Positions 24,261 through 33,103 of a stretch of DNA of 38,506 nt are shown in pieces (the first letter of the stretch is position 1; each line of letters begins with the position of its first letter). The DNA comes from Caldilineales bacterium (GTDB lineage Bacteria; Chloroflexota; Anaerolineae; Caldilineales; Caldilineaceae). Made by a program: the position numbers and the translations under genes. The stretch is from positions 1 through 38,506 of the forward strand of contig JAAXGZ010000082.1 of NCBI GenBank assembly GCA_012271135.1, given 5' to 3'. Under the pieces are notes generated by a model. The model saw only the letters and a list, made by a program, of their open reading frames with translations, did no database searches and had not been told where the DNA came from.

Positions 24261-25424
24261 TTGACTACCCATTTCATAACCGGCGTCACCGGATTTGTCG
24301 GCTCACACTTGACCCATCGCCTGTTGTTGGAAGGCGACCGGGTCGTAACCATGGTCCGCGCCTCGAACAACGAGGCAGCGCGGGCCCGTTTGCTGCCCGT
24401 GCTGGAGGCGATTGGCTCCGACCGGGAGTTGCCGCTGGAAAACCTGCTGGTGTTTGCCGGCGACGTGACCCAGACCACGGACGAACTGGTGGCGGGACTC
24501 AGGGCGGCCACCGACGAACACATTGACATGACGTGGCACTCGGCGGTCACCTTCAAGTTCCGCAAGCGCGATCTGGCCGAGATCGAGGCGATCAACATCC
24601 AGGGATCGCGCAACATGATCCTGACCACCCTCGGCCTCAACGGCGAGCGGGAACGGCCCAGGTACATGCATGTCAGCACCGCCTACTCCTCCGGACGCCT
24701 TCAGGGCACCGTTCCCGAACGGGTGGTGGAGTCCACGCCGGACTATCGGGGCCTTTACGAGTGGTCCAAACACAAGGTTGAGCTGGACATGGCTCGGATC
24801 CAGCAACAGGAGGAATTGGATGTAACCGTATTGCGGCCGGCAATCATTGTCGGGTGTGAGGACACGCGGTCTGTGAATCACTCCGGGTACTACCAAGTCA
24901 TCGGCACGATGTACAAGCTCTTCCTGATGCGCCGTCAAAAGCTGGGCGATGCCTGGGACCACAGGGTTCCACTGCGTTTTGAGGCCAACCCAGCCATGCG
25001 TCTTAACCTTGTCCCCATCGACTATGTCATCGACAGCATGGTGGCCTTGGCAGCCCGACCCGAGCTCTGCAACCGGAAACTCAAGGTGTTCAACCTTGTG
25101 AACGAGGATGCTCCTGTGATGCAGGACATTGTGGACGTGATGGAGGCGTCTCTCGGCATCAGCGGTTTGGAAATGGTCGATGAGTCCGTTTTTGCCGAGA
25201 GGCGGATGAACGCAATCGAGAAGGTTTTCTCCCGCGCCATCTCCTTCCAGGCACCGTACATCAAGGAAGACATCCGGTTCGAGACTAAGCGTTTTCGTGC
25301 CCTCGTTGACAAGGATGAGGTGCCGGTCCCGGTTCTGGATGCCCCGGCCATCAAGCGTCTGAACTACGCCTACTTCGATTTGATTCGGCCCGAGATTGAA
25401 GCTTCGCTGTCTACGGCTGTCTGA
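24261..25424 (+). CDS. Extended SDR, fatty acyl-CoA reductase/thioester-reductase-like (NAD-binding 4)
   Basis: A 387-residue extended short-chain dehydrogenase. It has TGVTGFVGSHL (7-17), the NAD(P)-domain segment TWHSAVTFKF (91-100), active-site Ser139 in HVSTAYSSG and the Tyr166-x3-Lys170 pair in YEWSK. The C-terminal part, with NLVPIDYVIDSMVAL, resembles the substrate lobe of male-sterility/fatty acyl reductases and of thioester reductase domains. Such enzymes reduce acyl thioesters to aldehydes or alcohols, or act on sterol- or lipid-type substrates; the specific role is open. The start is set by GGAG 8 nt upstream of TTG; ATG at 24219 is the alternative. Its TGA ends exactly one base before the convergent Nudix gene's stop, leaving no room for a separate terminator. 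Confidence 0.83.
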   Translation: MTTHFITGVTGFVGSHLTHRLLLEGDRVVTMVRASNNEAARARLLPVLEAIGSDRELPLENLLVFAGDVTQTTDELVAGLRAATDEHIDMTWHSAVTFKFRKRDLAEIEAINIQGSRNMILTTLGLNGERERPRYMHVSTAYSSGRLQGTVPERVVESTPDYRGLYEWSKHKVELDMARIQQQEELDVTVLRPAIIVGCEDTRSVNHSGYYQVIGTMYKLFLMRRQKLGDAWDHRVPLRFEANPAMRLNLVPIDYVIDSMVALAARPELCNRKLKVFNLVNEDAPVMQDIVDVMEASLGISGLEMVDESVFAERRMNAIEKVFSRAISFQAPYIKEDIRFETKRFRALVDKDEVPVPVLDAPAIKRLNYAYFDLIRPEIEASLSTAV

Positions 25425-25940
25425 CTAACCGCCAAGGCCGCGCTTGGCAGCCTTGATGGCAACCAGCCGGTTGCGGCCAGCCTTAATCATGCCTTCCGCG
25501 GTCTCCGCGAGTCCGTAGCGTTCCAGATTGTGGGCGCTGACCCACGCCGCCGCGCGCACATCGTCGCCCGGGGTCAGTTCACCGGCCTGCCAACGGCACA
25601 GGTAGTCGATCACCACGTAGTGGTACAGGACGGTTTGGTCCCGGTCGCGGATGATCGGTTCATAGACTCCGATCTGGTCCAGAATCTGGACCTCGATGGC
25701 GGTTTCCTCACGCAGTTCCCGGCGCAGTGCGTCGTGCAGGTTCTCGCCCAGTTCCACCAGTCCGCCGGGCAAGCCCCACTGTTCCTCGTGGGGTGGGTTG
25801 CCGCGCTGGACCAGCAGTACCCGATCCAGCAGGTCGAACACCACCGCACCGACGCCCACCATTGGGAACTGCGGATGTCGCCGGTCGGTCGTCGTCGCCG
25901 GTTCGGACGCGTCGGAAGAGCGAGGCTTTAGTACAGCCAC
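25425..25940 (-). CDS. Nudix hydrolase
   Basis: A 171-residue Nudix pyrophosphatase. The Nudix box runs from Gly60 to Ile82 (GGLVELGENLHD then RELREETAI): G-x5-E-x7-REL-x-EE are intact and only the penultimate Gly is Ala (81). It is preceded by VGVGAVVFD (28-36) and RVLLVQRG, as in ADP-ribose or 8-oxo-dGTP type hydrolases. It would cleave nucleoside diphosphate-linked metabolites in the cytoplasm with Mg. The GTG start at 25940 overlaps the HAD gene by 13 nt; ATG at 25862 is a shorter alternative (145 residues) that still includes the whole domain. Transcriptional coupling with the HAD phosphatase suggests a metabolite clean-up or nucleotide-sugar salvage pair. Confidence 0.87.
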   Translation of the reverse strand: MAVLKPRSSDASEPATTTDRRHPQFPMVGVGAVVFDLLDRVLLVQRGNPPHEEQWGLPGGLVELGENLHDALRRELREETAIEVQILDQIGVYEPIIRDRDQTVLYHYVVIDYLCRWQAGELTPGDDVRAAAWVSAHNLERYGLAETAEGMIKAGRNRLVAIKAAKRGLGG

Positions 25941-26779
25941 GGCTGTACCAGGTCCATGAACTGCCGCCAGTCCGTCAGTGTCGCGTCGGGGCGGACCCGG
26001 CGGGCCAGTTGTTGGTTGTCATATGCCGTCTGGCGATCGGTTGTGCCCAGGTCACAGTGCATCGTCATTGTTCCCAGCTTTGCACCACCGCCAATGTCGT
26101 GGCGCAGGCTGTCGCCCACCACGGCCACTTCATAGGGTTGCAGCTGCCATCGGTCCAGTACCGGTGTGAAGATCTCCGGCGAGGGTTTGCGCCACTCCAC
26201 GCTGGCGCTGCACAGGACCACATCGAACCACGGGCGGAGCTCCAGGTAGTCCACGATCCGTTGAAACACGCGCTCGCACGGGTGGTTGGCCACGATCGCC
26301 AGGTTCACGTCCAGGTGTCGCAGATGGCTCAGAGCGGCCATCACACCGTTGTACAGGCGCCAGCTTTGCATCTCGGGTGCATAGAAGAGGTCAACGGACG
26401 TAGCCAGGACCTGACTGTCCATCTTGCTGGCCGGGTAGCCGCAAAACTGGAGCAGGAAGCTCATGGTGTCGTTGGCGATGTGTTCCTCGGCCTCCTCCTC
26501 CGACTTCTCCTGGGCAAACTGGCGGGCACTGATGATCTGCTCCCAAAAATCCGGAAACAGTTCCATCCCGCTCTGTTCCATATAGTCCTGGGCCATGCGC
26601 GCGCCCTCGGCCATCAGGTCCTCGTGCGGACGGTCCAGAAATGCCAGCGTATGGTCGAAGTCGAAGATGATGCCGGCCAGCAGCCGCGGGCTTTGCCCTT
26701 CGCGGGCGACCATCAGTTCCTGGAGGGTCGCAATTCCATCTGCGCCGCCGCGTGCGGATGGGAGAGGGGCTTGAGACAT
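25928..26779 (-). CDS. HAD-superfamily hydrolase
   Basis: A 283-residue haloacid-dehalogenase-type phosphatase. Motif I is FDFDHTLAF with Asp40 and Asp42; motif III Lys is in WRKPSPEIF; motif IV is VVGDSLRHDIGGG. Motif II, normally ending in Thr or Ser, reads AIVANHP, an atypical version. A helical cap lies between motifs I and II (about 55-170). The substrate is unknown but is probably a small phosphorylated metabolite. The ATG at 26779 is followed by 30 poorly conserved residues before the fold, so a later start cannot be excluded. It overlaps the Nudix gene by 13 nt, and is divergent from the MBL-fold gene across 154 bp. Confidence 0.83.
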   Translation of the reverse strand: MSQAPLPSARGGADGIATLQELMVAREGQSPRLLAGIIFDFDHTLAFLDRPHEDLMAEGARMAQDYMEQSGMELFPDFWEQIISARQFAQEKSEEEAEEHIANDTMSFLLQFCGYPASKMDSQVLATSVDLFYAPEMQSWRLYNGVMAALSHLRHLDVNLAIVANHPCERVFQRIVDYLELRPWFDVVLCSASVEWRKPSPEIFTPVLDRWQLQPYEVAVVGDSLRHDIGGGAKLGTMTMHCDLGTTDRQTAYDNQQLARRVRPDATLTDWRQFMDLVQPWLY

Positions 26780-26846
26780 CGGTGGAGGAAAACGGTTTCC
26801 GAGTCTTGAACATGTTCGGAGACCTGGATTATATCGCCGGACCGAG

Positions 26847-26876
26847 CCGACCGGTGCCGGGGTCCGGCCCTATAAT
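26847..26876 (+). promoter_or_regulatory. Predicted sigma-70-type promoter for the MBL hydrolase gene
   Basis: A perfect TATAAT at 26871-26876, with a weak -35 CCGACC at 26847-26852 (18-bp spacing). Transcription would begin near 26883, giving a leader of about 50 nt to the ATG at 26934. It lies in the divergent intergenic region with the HAD gene. The -10 is the best match to consensus seen in the window; the -35 is poor. Confidence 0.4.
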
Positions 26877-26922
26877 CGGATCCCTGATTGATGTAGTCTC
26901 GAACATTCCGCGATTTTGGACT

Positions 26923-26927
26923 GGAGG
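26923..26927 (+). promoter_or_regulatory. Ribosome binding site fixing the MBL hydrolase start
   Basis: GGAGG at 26923-26927 stands 6 nt before ATG at 26934. It decides against the in-frame TTG at 26916, which would place this Shine-Dalgarno inside the coding region. Confidence 0.75.
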
Positions 26928-26933
26928 CTTTGC

Positions 26934-27854
26934 ATGGCCGGCACGGCTCCCCCCCGCTTGCAAATCGGCGAAACGACCTGTCACATCCTGTCCGACGGCA
27001 AGCATCGGGCGGACGGTGGGGCGTTCTTCGGGGTGGTGCCGCGCATCCTGTGGGAACGGGTCGTGCAGCCGGATGCCCGCAACATGATTCCGGTGGACGT
27101 ACGCTGCCTGTTGATAGAAACCGGGGACCAGAAAATCCTGGTGGACACGGGCCACGGCGACAAGTTCGACGCTAGGCTGCGCAAGCGATACGGCCTGCCG
27201 CCGGAGCGGGAGCGTCTGATTGCGGATCTGTCCCGAGCCGGCTTTGCGCCAGAGGACGTCACCACAGTCCTCATGACCCATCTGCACGCTGATCACGCCG
27301 GCGGCATGACGCGATGGCGGGATCAGGTTGAGGGTGGCCCCGTCGAGCCGGTCTTTCCCAATGCCACATACATCGTTCAGGGTCGGGAATACGACGCCGC
27401 CACTCATCCCAATGAGCGGACCATTGCCACCTATTATCCCGACAACTGGCAGGTGCTGACCGGTACCGGTCAGCTGTGCATGGTAATGGGCGGCCACGAC
27501 TTCGGTCCCCATGTGCGCACCGAGACCGCGGCCGGGCACACGGACTCGCTGCAGGTTGTTTGGGTTGAATCCGAAGGCGAAAGCTTGCTGTTCTTGGGAG
27601 ATGCCGCCAACTTTGCTGTACACCTGGAACGGCTTCCCTGGGTGCCTGCCTTCGACGAGATGCCGATCCTCAGCATGGAAGCCAAAAAGCGGTTGCGTAC
27701 GCAAATCCTAGAGAAAAACCCGTTGCTGGTTTTCCAGCACGATCCCCGAGTCGTGACCGGCCGTCTGGTCCAGTCCGCAGATGAACGGTTCACGGTTGTC
27801 GAGGAGATTGTCGAGGATCCCGCGTGGGATCGGGGCCGCGATGCTCCCATCTAA
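26934..27854 (+). CDS. MBL-fold metallo-hydrolase
   Basis: A 306-residue metallo-beta-lactamase-fold enzyme with metal-binding motif THLHADHAGG (115-124: His116, His118, Asp120, His121), further ligands in GHTDSL and LFLGDAANF and a final His in FQHDPRV. HRADGGAFFGVVPRILWE (24-41) is typical of lactonase-like and YtnP/SoxH-related proteins. It likely hydrolyses an ester, lactone or thioester with two zinc ions. The start is supported by GGAGG and by an upstream TATAAT. The last four bases overlap the stop of convergent birA. The specific substrate, including any quorum-quenching role, cannot be claimed. Confidence 0.87.
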   Translation: MAGTAPPRLQIGETTCHILSDGKHRADGGAFFGVVPRILWERVVQPDARNMIPVDVRCLLIETGDQKILVDTGHGDKFDARLRKRYGLPPERERLIADLSRAGFAPEDVTTVLMTHLHADHAGGMTRWRDQVEGGPVEPVFPNATYIVQGREYDAATHPNERTIATYYPDNWQVLTGTGQLCMVMGGHDFGPHVRTETAAGHTDSLQVVWVESEGESLLFLGDAANFAVHLERLPWVPAFDEMPILSMEAKKRLRTQILEKNPLLVFQHDPRVVTGRLVQSADERFTVVEEIVEDPAWDRGRDAPI

Positions 27855-28663
27855 GCCGAGGACAGTGTGACTTCGCCGGCCAGTAGCTTGTGCAGGCAGC
27901 CGCCGGCATCCCTGACCAGTAGGGATCCGTCCTCATCCGTTCCTTCCGCGATGCCCACCAGGGGCTGGTCCGATGTGCCTGGCATCCTGGCACTAACCTG
28001 GTGGCCCAATGTGCGCAGACTCTGTTCCCAGATTCGTTCCTGAACTCCCTCGGCTCTTTCCCTATGGAGGCGGATGGACAATCTGCGGCACAGGGATACG
28101 GAAAGGCGGCGGCGGCTGACCTTGCATTCGGCCACCATGCGCAGGGATATGGGCGGCACGCGGGATTCCGATGTCGGCGGCAACTGGCCAGGGGTGTGGT
28201 TGACGTTGATGCCGATGCCCAGGACCGCATAGGGGGAACCTTGCGGATCCCGGCCCGCCTCCAGCAGCACGCCTGCCACCTTGCGCGGATGCGAGTTTAC
28301 AGGTGCGTGCACCACGTCGTTGGGCCAATCCAGGGTCAGGTCGTGCAGTCCCGGATGGGTTTCCTCGATCGCCTCCAGGACCGCCAGGCCCGAGAGCAGG
28401 GGTATGCCATTACCGCCTCCGTCCCAAAGCCGATCCCGCAACAGGATGCTCACGGCAATGGAGCAGCCGCTGACATCCACCCATTTGCGCTGGTGACGTC
28501 CCCTGCCTTCCGTCTGGGCTTCGGCGAAGACCAATGTGCCGCCGGGATGGGTCCATGCCAGCGAATGGACCACGTCCATGGTGGAACGGCAGCGCCGGTA
28601 GGAGTAGACGGTGTGACCAATCGGCTGGTTCCCGAGACTGGATTCGATGACGCTGTAGTCCAT
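27851..28663 (-). CDS. birA: Biotin--[acetyl-CoA carboxylase] ligase
   Basis: A 270-residue class I (non-regulatory) biotin protein ligase without the N-terminal helix-turn-helix. It contains RCRSTMDVVH (24-33), the biotinoyl-AMP loop EGRGRHQRKW (52-61), the catalytic segment WPND (113-116), KVAGVLLEAG and the C-terminal SH3-like cap. It activates biotin with ATP and attaches it to the BCCP lysine. In E. coli BirA the residue before WPND is a Lys that contacts the adenylate; here it is Asp112, an unusual change read clearly from the codon GAT. Its presence beside a biotin carboxylase operon, with the BCCP gene at 33100, fits a local pairing. It is convergent with the MBL gene by a 4-nt overlap. 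Confidence 0.88.
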   Translation of the reverse strand: MDYSVIESSLGNQPIGHTVYSYRRCRSTMDVVHSLAWTHPGGTLVFAEAQTEGRGRHQRKWVDVSGCSIAVSILLRDRLWDGGGNGIPLLSGLAVLEAIEETHPGLHDLTLDWPNDVVHAPVNSHPRKVAGVLLEAGRDPQGSPYAVLGIGINVNHTPGQLPPTSESRVPPISLRMVAECKVSRRRLSVSLCRRLSIRLHRERAEGVQERIWEQSLRTLGHQVSARMPGTSDQPLVGIAEGTDEDGSLLVRDAGGCLHKLLAGEVTLSSA

Positions 28664-28911
28664 GGCACTAACTGTATCGGCATGTGATCGAAAGGGCGGG
28701 GATTAGGTTAACAACAGGGAACCGCGGCCGGACGCCGGGAGCGTCGACTTATGCAATTGAATGGCCCTGGGCGCGGTACCTGCCGGAGAGGCAGCGGCGA
28801 ATTCCCAGTTGCGGGGACCGTGTCTGAACGGAGTGTTGGAGTAGACTCGCACCTTGACCGTGCCCGCAACCTCCGGCAGTCTCACCCTTTGAATTCCCCG
28901 TCTCCGCCTCC

Positions 28912-29958
28912 ATGAACGCCGTCCAAATCCGGGAATTTGGCCTCGATACCGACTCCTATCTCTATGGAGAGAGTGTGCCCGAACCCGTCTGCGGTCCCGA
29001 CGAGGTCATGATCCGGGTCCGGTACGGCGCCTTGAATCGCCTGGACGACTGGGTTCGGATCGGCTGGCCCGGCATCGGCTTGGCCCTCCCGCACATACCC
29101 GGAAGCGACTTCTGCGGAGAGATCGTCGAGGTGGGTTCCCAAGTTGCCGGCTGGCAGTCTGGCCAATGGGTTACGGCCAACAATGGAATCTGGTGCGGCC
29201 GCTGTGTGCGCTGCCATGAGGGGCGCCACAATCTCTGCGATACGTTCGGCATCCTAGGCGAAAGCGTTCCCGGTGTCATGGCGGAATACGTGGCTGTGCC
29301 GGCTCGCAACCTGATCGAGATCCCTGTCGGCTTCGATTTGCAGGCGGCTGCGGCGGCATCGCTGACCTATCTGACGGCCTGGCACAGTCTGATTGAAGTG
29401 GGTCGGCTGCAGCCGGGCGAGCAGGTCCTGGTGGTCGGGGCCGGGGGCGGCGTCAATGTCGCCGCCCAGCAGATTGCCCGGTTCCGCGGTGCACGCGTGC
29501 TGGTGCTGGCCAGTTCCGCCACCAAGGCGGCCCGGGCCATGAAGGAAGGGGCGGATTGGAGCTTGGACATAAGCGGGGAGCCCCGTTGGGCACGCGCGGT
29601 GCGCGCGGCATCGGGCCAGGGCGGAGTGGACATGGTTGTGGACAACGTGGGTTCCGCCACGCTGGCCTCGTCCATGGGCGCGCTGGTTAAGGGAGGGCGC
29701 ATTGTCACGGTTGGCGGAACCAGCGGCTACGGCGCGGAGATCCCGGTCAACCGGTTGTTTATGACCCACCTTTCGTTGCGCGGCAGCACGATGGGTACAC
29801 AAGCAGACTACGAACAGGTGATGCGCCTCGTCTTCGAAGGCAGTCTGAGCCCGGTGGTCGACAGGGTATTCGGAGCCCGAGGCTATGGCGCGGCCATCCG
29901 GCATCTGTGCTCCGGAACCAGCTACGGCAAGGTTCTTGTGGACCTGCACGATTGGTAG
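28912..29958 (+). CDS. Medium-chain dehydrogenase/reductase (zinc-binding alcohol dehydrogenase / quinone oxidoreductase-like)
   Basis: A 348-residue MDR protein. The GroES-like half has a structural-zinc lobe with Cys95, Cys98, Cys101 and Cys109 (CGRCVRCHEGRHNLC). The Rossmann half shows VVGAGGGVNVAAQQIA and DMVVDNVGSATL. At the catalytic-zinc position the sequence is YGALNRLDDW, with Asn where zinc ADHs have Cys, so catalytic zinc is probably absent and the enzyme may act as an NADPH-dependent enoyl or quinone reductase, such as crotonyl-CoA reductase-like members. ATG at 28912 opens the fold. Only 10 bp separate its stop from the carboxyltransferase GTG, so it is likely the first gene of the carboxylase operon, hinting at acyl-CoA metabolism. 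Confidence 0.85.
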   Translation: MNAVQIREFGLDTDSYLYGESVPEPVCGPDEVMIRVRYGALNRLDDWVRIGWPGIGLALPHIPGSDFCGEIVEVGSQVAGWQSGQWVTANNGIWCGRCVRCHEGRHNLCDTFGILGESVPGVMAEYVAVPARNLIEIPVGFDLQAAAAASLTYLTAWHSLIEVGRLQPGEQVLVVGAGGGVNVAAQQIARFRGARVLVLASSATKAARAMKEGADWSLDISGEPRWARAVRAASGQGGVDMVVDNVGSATLASSMGALVKGGRIVTVGGTSGYGAEIPVNRLFMTHLSLRGSTMGTQADYEQVMRLVFEGSLSPVVDRVFGARGYGAAIRHLCSGTSYGKVLVDLHDW

Positions 29959-29961
29959 GAG
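29957..29961 (+). promoter_or_regulatory. Ribosome binding site fixing the carboxyltransferase GTG start
   Basis: AGGAG at 29957-29961 overlaps the TAG stop of the MDR gene and lies 7 nt before GTG at 29969. This supports GTG over the longer in-frame reading that begins at 29885 inside the MDR gene. Confidence 0.7.
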
Positions 29962-29968
29962 TGGATCG

Positions 29969-31537
29969 GTGACTGACACCCATGCCGAGGCCGCACAGGC
30001 GCTGTCGGCTCGCCTTGACCAACTGAGAACGGACGCCCTGGCGGGCGGCGGCGAGGAACGGGTTGCACGCCACAAGGCGCGCGGCAAGTACACGGCCCGG
30101 GAACGGTTGGAAATGTTTCTTGACCGTGCCTCCTTCCGCGAGACGGGTCGCTTTGTCATGGACGACGCTCCGCCGAAGGGGCAGGCGGACACGCGCATCC
30201 CCGGGGATGGTGTCGTCACGGGATATGGGACTGTGGATGGGCGCTTGGTCTATGTCTATGCCCAAGACTTCACGGTCATGGGCGGCACCGTCAGCCATCG
30301 GCATGCAGCCAAGATCTGCCGCATTTTGGATCAGGCGATGGAGAACGGCGCGCCCGTGGTCGGCTTTGTCGAATCGGGTGGCGCCCGCATCCAGGAGGGG
30401 GTCAAGTCGCTCGCCGGCTATTCCGAGATCTTCCGGCGCAATACCCTGGCTTCCGGTGTCGTGCCCCAATTGTCCATCATCATGGGCCCCTGTGCCGGCG
30501 GCGCGGTCTACAGCCCGGCGCTGACGGATTTCATCTTCATGGTGGAACAGTCCAGTCAGATGTTCGTGACCGGCCCCGACGTGCTGCGCGCGGTGACCCA
30601 GGAGGAGGTTACGCTTGAGGAACTGGGCGGTGCCGCCGTACACACCGGCCGTTCCGGCGTGGCCCACTTCTCCGCTTCCAGTGAAGAAGATGCATTGTTT
30701 CTGGTCCGACAGCTGCTGGGCTACCTGCCGGACAACAACCTGAGCGATCCCGTCATCCTGCCCAGCAAGGACGATCCTCTGCGCCAGGACACCGCCTTGG
30801 ACTCCCTGGTGCCGGACAATCCGAACCGGGGTTACGACATGCTGGAGGTGGTCGAGCGCATTGTCGACGGCGGCCAGTTCATGCAGGTGCACGAGAACTG
30901 GGCCGGCAACATTCTAACCGGGTTTGCGCGTCTGCACGGCCGCGCGGTCGGCATTGTGGCGCAGCAGCCCCAGGTCCTGGCCGGGGTCCTGGATGTCAAC
31001 TCCAGCCAGAAGGGCGCCCGGTTCGTGCGGTTCTGCGACGCGTTCAACATTCCCCTGGTCGTGTTCGAGGATGTACCCGGTTTCCTGCCGGGGGTTGACC
31101 AAGAGCACGACGGGGTGATCCGCCACGGGGCCAAGCTGCTGTATGCCTTCTGCGAGGCTACGGTGCCCAAGGTGACGGTGATTGTGCGCAAGGCCTACGG
31201 GGGCGCCTATTGCGTGATGAATCCCCGCCAGACCGGCGCCGATCTGGTGCTGGCCTGGCCGACCGCGGAAATTGCGGTCATGGGGGCCGACGGTGCCGTC
31301 AATGTCATTTACCGGCGCGAGATACAGGCGGCCGACGATCCGATCCAGCGCAAGACGGAGTTGGTGGAGGCGTACCGCGAGCGCTTCACCAATCCGTTCA
31401 TCGCCGCCGAGAGCGGATACCTGGACGACATCATCGAGCCCCATGAAACGCGTCCCAGGCTCATCAACGCGCTGGAGATGCTGCAGAACAAACAGGCCCA
31501 GCTGCCGCCCAAGAAGCACGGCAACATCCCTCTCTGA
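29969..31537 (+). CDS. Acyl-CoA carboxylase carboxyltransferase subunit (PccB/AccD-type)
   Basis: A 522-residue biotin-dependent carboxyltransferase with two crotonase-type halves. Landmarks are HKARGKYTARERLEMFLD (31-48), ESGGARIQEG and GPCAGGAVYSPALTDF in the N half, then FEDVPGFLPGVDQEHDG, RKAYGGAYCVMN and ADLVLAWPTAEIAVMG in the C half, ending LPPKKHGNIPL as in actinobacterial AccD5/PccB. It transfers carboxyl from biotin to acetyl-CoA or propionyl-CoA; specificity cannot be decided by eye. GTG at 29969 with AGGAG 7 nt upstream is the start. It lies between the MDR gene and the biotin carboxylase gene (51 bp gap) in a co-directional operon. Confidence 0.93.
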   Translation: MTDTHAEAAQALSARLDQLRTDALAGGGEERVARHKARGKYTARERLEMFLDRASFRETGRFVMDDAPPKGQADTRIPGDGVVTGYGTVDGRLVYVYAQDFTVMGGTVSHRHAAKICRILDQAMENGAPVVGFVESGGARIQEGVKSLAGYSEIFRRNTLASGVVPQLSIIMGPCAGGAVYSPALTDFIFMVEQSSQMFVTGPDVLRAVTQEEVTLEELGGAAVHTGRSGVAHFSASSEEDALFLVRQLLGYLPDNNLSDPVILPSKDDPLRQDTALDSLVPDNPNRGYDMLEVVERIVDGGQFMQVHENWAGNILTGFARLHGRAVGIVAQQPQVLAGVLDVNSSQKGARFVRFCDAFNIPLVVFEDVPGFLPGVDQEHDGVIRHGAKLLYAFCEATVPKVTVIVRKAYGGAYCVMNPRQTGADLVLAWPTAEIAVMGADGAVNVIYRREIQAADDPIQRKTELVEAYRERFTNPFIAAESGYLDDIIEPHETRPRLINALEMLQNKQAQLPPKKHGNIPL

Positions 31538-31588
31538 TGCCGCCGGTCCGGGAGTGCCCGGCCGCGTCACTCTCGCATGCGTTGAACG

Positions 31589-33103
31589 ATGTTTCGCAAG
31601 GTTCTGATTGCCAACCGCGGAGAGGTGGCGGTACGGGTCATCCGTTCCTGCCAGGAACGCGGCATTCGCACAGTGGCCATCTTCTCGGACGCGGACCGGG
31701 CCGCCCTGCATGTCCGCTATGCCGACGAGGCCTACCGCGTGGGCGGCCCTGCCAGTGCGGACAGCTATCTCCGCATTGATCGCATCGTGGACGTGGCGCG
31801 GCGGGCCGGGGTGGACGCCGTGCATCCGGGCTACGGGTTCCTGGCGGAGAATCCCGAATTCGCCCACGCGGTGGCCGATGCCGGCATGGTGTTTGTAGGG
31901 CCTTCCCCCGACGCCATCGCCACCATGGGCGACAAGGTGGCGGCTCGTCAGGCGATTCAGGCGTTCGACGTTCCGGTCCTACCGGGCACGCCGGGAGGCC
32001 TGAACAACGCGGAACTGCGCGGCCGCGCCGGTGAGATTGGATTCCCGCTCATGATCAAGGCCTCGGCTGGCGGCGGGGGCAAGGGCATGCGCATCGTGGA
32101 CCGTGAGGAGGGGTTTGATGCCGCCTTGGCCACGGCCCGGCGGGAATCGGCGGCCAGTTTCGGCAACGACAATGTCTACTTGGAGAAGTACGTTGCGAAC
32201 TCGCGCCACATCGAGATCCAGATTCTGGCGGACCGGTTTGGCGAGACCATTCACCTTGGCGAGCGCGAGTGCAGCATCCAGCGTCGGCACCAAAAGCTGA
32301 TTGAGGAGGCGCCCAGCGTGGTCAGCAGTCCCGAGTTGCGGGAGGCGATGGGCCGGGCTGCGATCCAGGCGGCGGCCTCGGTAGGCTACCGCAATGCCGG
32401 CACCGTGGAATTCCTGTTCGACGGCGCGAGCGCCGAGTTCTATTTTCTGGAGATGAATACCCGCCTGCAGGTGGAACATCCGGTGACGGAACTGGTAACC
32501 GGTGTCGACATCGTGCGGGAGCAGTTCGCCATTGCCGACGGCCGCCACCTGCGCCATCGCCAGTCGGACATTCAGCCCAGCGGATGGGCCATCGAGTGCC
32601 GCATCACAGCCGAGGATCCCTATCGCAATTTCCTGCCCAACAGCGGGGTTGTGAGCTTCGTCCAGGAACCCACGGGCCCTGGCGTGCGCGTCGAGAGTAG
32701 CCTCTACCGTGGTTGCCCCGTTGACCTCTACTACGACCCCATGGTCGCCAAGCTCGTCGTGTGGGGCGAGACCCGGGCCGAAGCCATCATGCGCATGCGG
32801 CGGGCCCTGAGCGAATATCGCATTGTCGGCATCAAGACATCGATTCCCTTCCATATTTCGGTGATGAAGAGCACGGAATTCATGATGGGGCACTTCGATA
32901 CCGGCTTCATCGATCGGCGCCGGCTTCAGGACGATGCGGAGGAACGGGAGCGGAACACCCGCGTGGCGGCGGTGGCAGCCGCCATGGTGATCCACGCCGA
33001 ACAGAGGCAGGCGGTGCACATGCGGTCCCGCGGAGACGGCCAAAGCCGGCGCGACCGTTGGCGGCGCACCGGCCGCCTCCGAGCAACGCGGGGCCTCTCG
33101 TGA
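31589..33103 (+). CDS. accC: Biotin carboxylase subunit of acyl-CoA carboxylase
   Basis: A 504-residue ATP-grasp biotin carboxylase. It begins MFRKVLIANRGEVAVRV, has GYGFLAENPEF (81-91), the ATP loop GGGGKGMRIV (161-170), ERECSIQRRHQK and EMNTRLQVEHPVTE, and the B-terminal FDTGFIDRR. It carboxylates BCCP-biotin with ATP and bicarbonate. The conserved part ends near 455; a further 50 residues are Arg-rich and non-conserved. The TGA overlaps the GTG of the next gene (GTGA), so translation of BCCP is coupled. In PccA/MccA-type enzymes BC and BCCP are one polypeptide, so this looks like a split version. ATG at 31589 follows the carboxyltransferase by 51 bp. Confidence 0.94.
   Translation: MFRKVLIANRGEVAVRVIRSCQERGIRTVAIFSDADRAALHVRYADEAYRVGGPASADSYLRIDRIVDVARRAGVDAVHPGYGFLAENPEFAHAVADAGMVFVGPSPDAIATMGDKVAARQAIQAFDVPVLPGTPGGLNNAELRGRAGEIGFPLMIKASAGGGGKGMRIVDREEGFDAALATARRESAASFGNDNVYLEKYVANSRHIEIQILADRFGETIHLGERECSIQRRHQKLIEEAPSVVSSPELREAMGRAAIQAAASVGYRNAGTVEFLFDGASAEFYFLEMNTRLQVEHPVTELVTGVDIVREQFAIADGRHLRHRQSDIQPSGWAIECRITAEDPYRNFLPNSGVVSFVQEPTGPGVRVESSLYRGCPVDLYYDPMVAKLVVWGETRAEAIMRMRRALSEYRIVGIKTSIPFHISVMKSTEFMMGHFDTGFIDRRRLQDDAEERERNTRVAAVAAAMVIHAEQRQAVHMRSRGDGQSRRDRWRRTGRLRATRGLS

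Noticed and set aside
28703..28885. 60-residue minus-strand frame in the birA-MDR intergenic region
   Set aside because: It looks partly protein-like (VKVRVYSNTPFRHG), but there is no ribosome site and it occupies the promoter region of the MDR gene; kept out for lack of support.
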